Part shown: positions 55,980 through 64,000 of the stretch, piece after piece
How positions within the stretch are numbered: position 1 is the first letter of the stretch
Layout: each line of letters begins with the position of its first letter
NCBI GenBank assembly: GCA_029204225.1
Contig: CM055111.1
Location: 3,795,744-3,859,743, forward strand
DNA length: 64,000 nucleotides
Source of the DNA: Diphasiastrum complanatum
Lineage: Eukaryota > Streptophyta > Lycopodiopsida > Lycopodiales > Lycopodiaceae
Reading direction: 5' to 3'
Translations under genes and position numbers: made by a program
Notes under the pieces: model-generated
What the model was told of the DNA's origin: nothing
The model's input: the letters and a program-made list of their open reading frames with translations, nothing else
The model's database searches: none

Positions 55980-56890
55980 ACGAACCACAAGCTGCACCGT
56001 TGTAAACAAAAGCAACTACATGAGCCTGCATCTACATTGGGCCGTAATGACCACATTACAGCTGTAGGATCAGCTCTTGCACCGTAGTGACCGCAAACAC
56101 ACCGTATTCAACTGCCACTCCCGTAAATCATCCCACCTGCACTCAACCGCAATCAGCTTGCTTTTCAACCGCACTACAGCCATTGCAACCGCATTGAGCC
56201 ATAGTGACTGTTGAGTCGTAGTGACCGCCTTGAGCAGTAGTGACTACCTTGAGCTATAGCCATCACAAACAACTACACCCAAATTGCATTCAAACGTTCC
56301 AACCGGATTCAATCTCAAACTAGTCGCATTCCCATCACATCCACTGTTTTCTAACCGCCCTTGACCCACCGTCTGACCTTGCACCACATCTACTACACTA
56401 GCATCGCAATAGGTCACATTGCACTACAACCCACCGCATTCAGCCGTATCAATCGCAACAGACCGCAATCAAACCACCTCCGCCTTTTGTACCGTAGGGA
56501 CCACTTCAATCGCACCTCAATTGCATCAGAAATTTGCCCCGTAGAGAACGCAATCCACCGCAAATAACCGCACCCCACTGAACTCCTCGTCAATCACAAC
56601 TAACCGCAATCAAGCAGACCACAACCCACCACCATCAATCCGCGTCCTAATTGCAGTCACCCTTCAAGCGCCAGAACTGCAACACCTGCATTCAACCGCA
56701 CCCCATCTCCATTTGCTCTTGACACGCAACAACAAGCATTCAACCGCAAACTGACTACATTCGTAGAGCCCACATTCCAATCGCACAACCGTAACCTGTC
56801 ATAGGTCGCATTCAGCTGTTTCAACCGCATTCACCCACAAACTGGTCGCATTACAACCACATCAACCGTGGAACCGTAGCAATTGCATTT
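55980..56890 (+). repeat. Degenerate array of AACCGCA(TTC) motifs
   Basis: The 7-mer ACCGCAT or ACCGCAA and relatives (CCGTAGTGACCGC, CAACCGCATT) recur dozens of times over about 900 bp with no fixed period. No coding homology. It forms the leader between array 3 and gag. Confidence 0.7.
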
Positions 56891-57068
56891 CGAAAAAAAA
56901 AATTCCAACAAGTCAAGTTACCAAAGAGTCCAAGAGGCCTATTTCCACATTTCTAAGGTAGTCTACAGTGTTATAGATTGTCCTTACAATCTGAATTCAA
57001 CAGAGGACTATCCACCAGAGATGGTCTCCCCATCCACCGAACAGGCTCAATTTAATTGATATTCCAGG

Positions 57069-57863
57069 ATGAAATCCCAAGTCCAAGAGCCATCCACCAA
57101 CTCAATCGATAGATGGGAACCCATGCATTTTGAAGCTCCATATGATCGACCACATTTTCATGCTGTCGAATCTTCATATGCACGAACTCACTTACACGAA
57201 GTTTTTGCAAATAATGTTCCACATACTCCAAAGCTAGATCTACCTAAGTACGACGGTAACACTGATCCTCAAAGATTTCTTCAAGTCTTTGAGAATGCAT
57301 GTGATGTCTATGGCAAGACATCACCAGACACCATGGTATAGCTCTTCTCGATGACTATGATCGATCGAGCATGAGAATGGTTTTTTAACCTTGATTGTGA
57401 AGATAAACGAGATTGGTCACTCTTGAAGGAGGCATTTATCAAACGCTTCAAGCCATTTCACTTGATCGAACGTCCTTTTGTCAAGCTAAGTAAAATCAAA
57501 ATGACAAAAGATGAGAAAGTACGTGACTAGATTGAACGATTTAAAAGATTAAAAAGTCAGGTACAAGAGCAACCCACTGAGTCTATGCTCATAATTTGGT
57601 TTCTCGTTGGACTTCCATGATGGATATGACATGAAATTTGCTCCAATGATGAATATACATCATTGAAACAAGCCATGTCTGATGCCATTTGGGAAGAAGA
57701 CGAGGGCTCAGATGTCGATGAGCCACGTGAACGAAGAGCACATCGTGTTGTCCAAGAAGCTCGACCACATGAGGAAACACGAGAACAATTGTGGACAATA
57801 CAGATGGAGTTGCTTAACCAGCAACACCAACAACATATGGAGAAACTCATGAAAGAGATTTGA
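57069..57863 (+). pseudogene. G2 gag capsid domain
   Basis: Opens with an ATG at 57069. PKYDGNTDPQRFLQVFENAC begins a retrotransposon gag (PF03732-type) domain. It continues across stops with WSLLKEAFIKRFKPFHLIER, KMTKDEKVRD and IERFKRLKSQVQ. Then comes a charged region DEPRERRAHRVVQEARPHEE and a Gln-rich helix. Stops at about 57339 and in several Trp or Gln positions (57371, 57528, 57618) inactivate it. Zinc knuckles follow at about 58502-58640, after a stop-ridden linker. Confidence 0.85.
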
Positions 57864-58489
57864 AACACTCTTAAATCTATCCAGAGTTCGATGTCAGGTC
57901 ATTTACCCACTGGCCAAATCCACCATAGATGTGAGAACAATGGTGCCCTCATTATTGAGGTGCACACACTGGCAATGAGTGCCCTTCATACCAGCCAGTC
58001 CTAGATACTTCATTGATCAAATGTGACATTTGTGACTTTATGGGACATACACTTTATTACTATTACAACCCGAGGAATCAGCCTCACAACCAGTCAGGGG
58101 GACATTATCAACTTCCTCAACAACCGTTTGTTTCACAGGACCAACACACTCACTACCAACCACGAGACAACCAAGTCCACATACAAGAGTTGCCCAGACA
58201 ACCTCGACATGGACCCCAACCATAGCTGGCGCTCTTAGGACCACCTCCAAGAGGACAACATGATCTAGGAGCACAAAAACATAGGCACTCTCACGAGTCT
58301 GCACAAGCACATCTGGTAGAAAACTCCTAGGATCACTCATATCATCACGATACAACACTTCCATCATCTACTTCTCAACAATATCAAACCGACAACTCAT
58401 GCTCGTGCGCACGAGATGAGTATTCCACACCACCAGAAAATCCAGCACAGCTAGCCATCCAAGATGTTTACGCTATCGCCACAGGACCA

Positions 58490-58702
58490 ATGAGCAACCG
58501 CTGCTTTATTTGTGGTGAAACAAGACACTTTATGGTTGACTGTAAAGCTAAAAACCAATACCATGTGGAATGTCCAGACTGTGTTCGCAAACATAGTTTC
58601 AAAGACTGCCCTAAACAATCTAACAGGATCCTTCCCGCATGTCATATATCATTCGAACATGTCAGAGTTCTAACTAGAGCACAATGCCAACAACAAAAAT
58701 AG
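58490..58702 (+). pseudogene. G2 gag zinc knuckles
   Basis: Same two cysteine clusters as in G1: CFICGETRHFMVDC and CPDCVRKHSFKDC. The frame ends at TAG (58700-58702) where G1 reads Glu, then resumes. Confidence 0.85.
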
Positions 58703-59061
58703 CAGCAAAACAATGAAAAATCAACTGATCCACAGGGAAGCCACTTGACGGCTTCCACATTACCAAAAGATTACCCAGACCCAAACGTGGAACAAAGGCA
58801 ATACGATGAATTTCAAGATGAGTTTATGCGAGAGGAAGAACATACGGAAAGTCTGTTATCAGCTCAAATCCCCAAAAAGGAGCAATCCTACAGGGACTTG
58901 AAGTACTTTCTGACCTCCTGCAAGCTCAACTCACCATGCCATTCCATAGCACAATAAAATCCTTCACTGGGTTTCAACGTTATATCTATCGTAGTTTTCA
59001 GTTGGTACTATTCTTGATGAATAGCAAAAAACTGAAGAGATTCCTAAAATTCCAAATTCCT

Positions 59062-60121
59062 ATGAATCTACTGAATATAGGTGTTGCTTCAGGGACTAGC
59101 ATCACCTTGCCTTTGTCCTATAAAGACTATCCTGTAGTATCTACTATCCTTGATAGCGGATCAGGCGTATATATAATAGCTTTGTGCTTGGCAAAGTCAT
59201 GGGGCTTCCATACCCTCGATCAACCACGATATAAACTTCGCATGGCTGATCAACGAGTTACTGACCCTACTGGTCATTTATCAAATATTAAGGTTCGAAT
59301 AGTAGGTGTCAAATTTGTGATCGACTGTGTCATCTTAGACTTACCAGAAGATGCAAATACTTATAAACTCCTTCTTGGTACACCCTGGCTCTAGATGGCA
59401 GGTGTTGTCCAAGATTGGAAGCATAGCAAAATCACCTTTGGCAATCACGACAAACGAGTCACTGTTGACTCAACTGGCCATGTCAAGCCTGCTAAAGTTT
59501 ATGATGATCAGTCATCGACAACATATGACGAATCAGATAGTGTCCCAATCCAACCTAAAGGACACTATACGAGGTCCACAGACAATCAATTGGGGTCAAG
59601 CACTAGCCACTATGGACTGTGTTGATTCCAATCGATGTCGTATTGAAACTGCTGCAGAAGATGTGGATATTCTCCCATCTTCTACAGACATTGACACACC
59701 CATCATCCCACTTATGATGATTGACCCGATTCCTATAGCATGGTGCCCAGGAGAACCTAGTGTCTCTACTGCCCATGTTTTGGAAGAAGGTATTCTTTTC
59801 ATGGATGATGTCGAAATGACGTATGAACATTTACTCCTATATCTAGATGCCCAATGTTATCCACCAAAAGTAATTCCTCAGGAGATTAAGTCACCAGGGC
59901 CGTTGGCTCATATCCAACTAACATCCAAAGTACCCAACACACAAGCGTATAGGCCCAAACCCAAAGTATACACATGGGATGCATATCCAGACGAAATCTG
60001 GGATACAATCGATGACGAGATGGTCAGTGAGGCAACAACACCGCCCACTCAAAAACCACAAAAACCTCGGTTACCAAAAAATAAAATTATTGATACAAAA
60101 TTAACCGAACGTCAAAAATAG
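59062..60121 (+). pseudogene. G2 aspartic protease and linker
   Basis: TILDSGSGVYIIALCLAKSW at about 59143-59202 keeps the DSG catalytic motif lost in G1. LLLGTPWL is at about 59367-59390, followed by TAG where G1 has Gln. The linker in another frame (59351-60121, ending LTERQK) lacks the extra stop G1 has near 1974. The protease here is closer to functional than in G1. Confidence 0.85.
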
Positions 60122-60232
60122 ATGCTTGATAAGCTTAAGCAACCGATTAAGCCCTTCTCTAAGGAGACAGAATCTAAACCATCAGACCAAGCTTCTACAT
60201 CTAGTAGTGACTCAACATAGGTGATTTCCAAA

Positions 60233-60590
60233 CTTCAGCTTATTCCACACGTGTGAGCTGTCCTCTACACATGGGATATGACACCTAACCAAAATATTTG
60301 GCTCATGCAATCAATAGATTGATGCCATGTGTCATATATCTAGAAAACTAGTTTTTGGCCTTTTTAGCCACTAGAACTTGAATTAGATCATATGTACAAC
60401 CTATATGATTATGGTACATGACAAGTACACTATTTTCACATGTGGAAACAAGCTCCACACATGTGTGTTTATCTATATACAAGATTTTTGGCCTCTACCA
60501 AGCTTATTTTTGCATTTTTCACAGTTTTCACATCAATCCAGTGAATTTCTAGATTGTGCTGTGTGGTGTATGCAAAGTTTGGATATACTT
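60233..60590. other. Foreign LTR-like segment replacing G2 pol
   Basis: Contains CCACACGTGTGAG near 60247, TTCACATGTGGAAAC near 60437 and CCACACATGTGTG near 60453. This is the palindrome style of the copia-D LTR. No ends or target duplication found. Confidence 0.4.
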
Positions 60591-60991
60591 ATAGGAAAAG
60601 TGTAGATACCATAGTCCAAGAAAGTGCTAACTATTGTTTATCTATAGCCTTTTTTGCAATGTTAGAGTGCTACTGGGATAAAGGGTTGCCACCCATCAGG
60701 TTGGACATCAACCAGCCTTTACAAATGGAAGATGCACATCTAATGATGGTGAGGCTTTATTTCCAAGCCACATTTACTTCCAGCTAGTACGTGCAGATGA
60801 TCGAGAAGTGGTATGGAAATAAGTTCATACCCGAAATAAAGCCATATTTGGGACCTATTCCGTTGGGCGCAAAGACGAGATTCATTACGTTTAAAGCCAT
60901 CAAAAATAAGGTCAGCTATAAAAAGTCTCTTGATAAAAGAAAAGTTGAAAAGGACAAGCAAGAGACTCTCAATGATGCAGGGCTATCCTGA
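60591..60991 (+). pseudogene. X2 homologue (G2 copy), C-terminal part
   Basis: IVQESANYCLSIAFFAMLEC, WDKGLPPIRLDINQPL, HLMMVRLYFQATFTSS, a stop, then YVQMIEKWYGNKFIPEIKPY, LGPIPLGAKT and a Lys-rich tail (KAIKNKVSYKKSLDKRKVEK). Collinear with X2 at 10032-10332 but much more diverged than the flanking gag and transposon repeats. The frame is better preserved than the G1 copy, with one internal stop near 60786. Function unknown. Confidence 0.6.
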
Positions 60992-61134
60992 AAAAAGCTG
61001 CTACAACTTGAAGTTTTGTCGAGACACCCATTAAACAAAATCAATAAAGTTCTTGGTTTTATGCAGGCAAGTGCGGATCCACATCTTTCCAAGGACCATA
61101 CATCAAAGCGGAAGCAATGCAGTGGGACCTGCAA

Positions 61135-61230
61135 CACTATAGAAGAGGATAATATTAGTTGATGTCATCCCCCAAGGTGTCGATGTAGAATCTCTCTACT
61201 CAAAAGGGCTTCCACTAGAGATGAAGTTGA
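61135..61230 (+). repeat. Diverged gypsy terminal module (G2 side)
   Basis: Purine tract AGAAGAGGATAA then TATTAG, matching GCAGATAA-TGTTAG at 10563. GAAGTTGAGAGCCGAG near 61214 matches 10665. Weak but collinear. Confidence 0.45.
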
Positions 61231-61249
61231 GAGCCGAGTCGATGGATAT

Positions 61250-61440
61250 CGCGTGGAACTGCATGGCAAATTATCCACGAGTGGATTATCCGCACGAAAT
61301 TTTTTTATCCACGCGAAATCCAAAGAGCTGGGGCCGTGGATACCACATGGATAAAATTTTTTCTATATCCATGTGGTATCCACGCGATTAAGTCTCTGGA
61401 TTTTGCGTGCGTGGATAATCCACGCAAATTTTTTTGACAA
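61250..61440. repeat. Cluster of inverted ATCCACG / CGTGGAT motifs
   Basis: At least nine copies of ATCCACG/CGTGGAT or near variants in both orientations within 190 bp. They include a perfect 19-bp inverted repeat with a 12-base loop (61335-61353 and 61366-61384; CGTGGATACCACATGGATA and complement). Similar motifs recur at 12729-12770 and 62889-62930 inside R2. Resembles the subterminal motif clusters of CACTA elements. Confidence 0.75.
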
Positions 61441-61520
61441 AAAAAAACATTTGGCGCGAACCAAAATGTGGTTTGCTCCTAAACTAGAAGTCGATTTCCT
61501 TTTTTCTGTTGTGTGAGAGA

Positions 61521-64000
61521 GAGAAAAAGAGAGTATAGATGGGAGTGAGGATGAGATGGGGATCAATGTGAGTGAGAAGATTGATAGTGTTTAGGGTTTT
61601 TATTTCATTGATGGATGTTAATAGTATGTGTTTTGTGATCATAAGTTTTAAGATCTTCTTTGTTTGTGATGTAGGCTTGGATATGAAAAATAAAAAATGA
61701 GCTTTCATTGCAAAGGATTGAAAGATCAAGTGCATGCAAAAGGAAAAGCAAAGATTGCAAAACAATGGAGATACAATAGTAAAGGTAAATTCACATTTAT
61801 TTTGATTCATTTGATAATTAGTTGATAACTTAATTTGTTATCTACTGATGTATTATATTGTGGTTTCCATTACTTTTCACTGTGCTTTCCAATACTTTCT
61901 ATTGTGCATTTCAGCATGCAAATCATGTGCTAAAATAGATACATTGCATTGAATTCATCAATAGATACATTTGCATTCCATAGATGTGCATTAAATAGAC
62001 TATACATTGCATTGAATACATCAATAGATACATTTGCATTCAATAGATGTGCATTCAATAGACTATACATTTGCATTCATGAATTAAAAATATATGCATT
62101 CAAAATTTTTGCAAGAATGATGTGGTGCCAAAACATTATTTTAATTGATTTAAAAAAAAGTACATTGATGAGAGAATAAATTCTCCTTCCTACATTGCCT
62201 TTTACAAGGCCTTACATTTAATCTAAAAACTCTACTCATCATCACTTCCTCCCTCCTCGCCTTGTTCGTCTTGTAGGTGTACGTTGGTGTCCACATTTTC
62301 AAACTCCTCTTCGCTCTCATTCATGTTCTCTTCCACATTTTTCTCCTAAAAAATTTCCACATTTTTTTCCACATCACAAACACTTTTTCCTGAGCCTCTC
62401 TACAAAATAGAATCAAAGATTCAATTAAATTGAAATTAAACTTACTTGTAAAACACAAAGTAAACAATCACAAAACAATAAAGGTTAAGAGTTTATGATT
62501 GAAAACAATCCATGGGATTCCATAAAAGCCTTAAGGTCGGCATATCCATGATCGTAACCTTGTTTGTACTCCGCGGCGGTCATGTGTCTTCCAAAATCGC
62601 TAAGCTACATTCAACAAAAAAACATAGTTTAGCAATAAAAAACAGTAACAATCTCATTACAAAAATAGAATCATAGTAAAAAAATTTGCACTTACAAATT
62701 GGGCCTCTAGATTGCCCCTTTCTCCCGATCCCGAGTGACTTTGGCCATGTTTTAAGAGCTTCTAGGCGGCGGCCCTACGTTGTTGTTCATACTTTTGGGG
62801 ATTAAATAAAACTTGAGAGCAAAAGAAGAGGAGCAAGAATGCTCACGGAATTGCTGTTTTATTGGCATTCTTCAAGTTTTGGGTGCTTTATCCACGCAGT
62901 AGTTATTCACGCGATATCCACACATGGATGTTCCACACGGTTTTTTTTTCCTCTCTACGTGAGAGGGCACATGGGCTTGCATGCTTTAAATGTCATTCAA
63001 TATTCTCATAGTCTTTTCTAGATTTTATGAGAATATTTTATTGTAGGATTTTACATAAAATATTTTTTTTAATATGACGAAACATAAAAAAATCAATTCA
63101 AAGATCAATATGGTAATATTTAATTGTTAAAACTAGTTTTATATTGTTATAAATTTTATTTTTCTTGAGATTGGTATAAAGACAAAATCATGAGATAAGA
63201 AATAGTACATGTTATTATTAAACAAGTAATTTGACAATTTTTTTAAGATTTTATGACATAATATTATGTCAAATCGGTGATGTCATAAAACATTTAGTTT
63301 ATTAATAATCTAGGTGTCATAGATTTGATATAATTGATGACATAATTATATGGTCAAATAGAAAAATTTTGCTTTTGTCACGTGGCCTCTTAAATGGTTG
63401 CATGGGGTCATTTAGATTCATGATCAAAAGCATTTATGTTATATTGAGGACCTTAGTGATATGTGACCTATATGATATATCTTTTTAATTGTTGGTGTGT
63501 GACCTATATAACCTTATATGAAATCATAGTAATTAGTTGAAATATCATTTAGCATTGTAATAAAGATGTTGATCAATGGTGTGATGTCTAGTATATGATT
63601 GATTGACATTGTCCAATTGCTCGTCTTTTCTTTTCGATTCGAGGAACATCATCTTGCATACAAAGCAACCATAGATAGAAAGAGCGAATGCATATTGCTC
63701 ATCATGAGATACCATGGCACACTAGGCCAATCCAAAGAGATTTATCCCTAACTAACTCGAGCCAAGTATTAATTAATCAAATGAGTGATTGAGTGGGCAA
63801 TGAATCAATTGAGTATATGACTGATTGTTTGATTTTGATCATTCCATCTTGAAAGAAAGATTGAGTGAGATCATCACTCATCTTGGACAAGAGTTCAAAC
63901 TAAAAGCTTTGAACATTGACTGTCAGTGTGGTCTTTAAATTAGTTGAGATAGGCCTATGTGCACTATCTATTGATGTCTAGCATTTGTCAGTATGAATCT
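61521..64000. mobile_element. Large dispersed repeat R2, copy 2 (runs off window end)
   Basis: Same sequence as 11348-13849 with only scattered differences and small indels, in the same orientation. The downstream transposase would lie beyond the window. Confidence 0.85.
62232..62800 (-). pseudogene. Spliced transposon accessory gene, second copy
   Basis: The same three exon-like blocks as 12060-12645, with conserved splice signals. It has an additional stop in the acidic exon (TCCTAAAAAA near 62345 where copy 1 has TCCTCAAAAA). The first-exon TAG is shared. Confidence 0.55.

Larger units (their letters stand above)
57060..60232 (+). mobile_element. Ty3/gypsy retrotransposon G2 (5' gag to protease; pol lost)
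   Basis: The same element as G1. 58028-60232 matches 1-2207 with only scattered differences, including shared stop codons. It additionally holds the gag N-terminal region absent from this window's G1 copy. At 60232 homology ends abruptly within GTGATTTCCAAA and unrelated DNA follows; RT, RNase H and integrase are missing. Confidence 0.92.

Noticed and set aside
55240-56890. Possible CRISPR-like or centromeric satellite array
   Set aside because: Units are degenerate, lack unique spacers of fixed length, and lie in the leader of a gypsy element.

Overview
The window looks like nuclear DNA from a land plant with a large, repeat-swollen genome; a gymnosperm is plausible but the sequence does not prove it. 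It is AT-rich. It carries one convincing host gene, a leucine-rich-repeat extensin (LRX/PEX type, minus strand, 31353-33623). Almost everything else is transposable-element DNA in various states of decay: Ty3/gypsy and Ty1/copia LTR retrotransposons, a CACTA (En/Spm)-type DNA transposon and a hAT/DUF659 remnant. No rRNA, tRNA or CRISPR was seen.

Layout. 1-10835: a decayed Ty3/gypsy-like element (G1). Gag zinc knuckles, protease, RT, RNase H and integrase run to about 5163. Two short tandem-repeat arrays follow, then two unrecognised reading frames (X1 with a coiled coil, X2), then a polypurine-like tract and an LTR-like block starting TGTTAG. 10838-11263: antisense copia fragment plus (CT)40. 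11348-16920: DNA transposon with a minus-strand spliced pseudogene and a plus-strand CACTA tnp2 pseudogene. 16980-21890: fragments of at least three copia elements and the start of a gypsy element with a tRNA-Asp-type primer site. 21890-31350: degraded LTR-like DNA, copia RNase H remnants, local tandem duplications and microsatellites. 31353-34500: the LRX gene and its upstream region, which contains a 143-bp tandem duplication. 36430-38640: a patchwork of short copia, gypsy and hAT fragments in both orientations.

38773-49595 is a nested pair. Copia-B has target duplication TTCTT. Inside its 5' LTR sits the nearly complete copia-C (39305-45440, target duplication GCCTC). Copia-A (50374-54935, target duplication CGTAA) is delimited to the base, with two 701-bp LTRs and a decayed, internally deleted coding region. 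54941-61230 holds a second gypsy copy (G2): repeat arrays, gag, zinc knuckles and protease up to 60232, a foreign LTR-like segment, then a diverged X2 and PPT. From 61521 to the end is a second copy of the 11348-13849 transposon segment.

The gypsy-X2-transposon order is therefore the same at both ends of the window. A-type, B-type, C-type and D-type copia elements are related to one another: similar gag, the same Met-tRNA primer site class, and G-box-like CACACGTGTG palindromes in several LTRs. Only copia-C is near full length. A and B lack key pol domains and would have depended on proteins from relatives.
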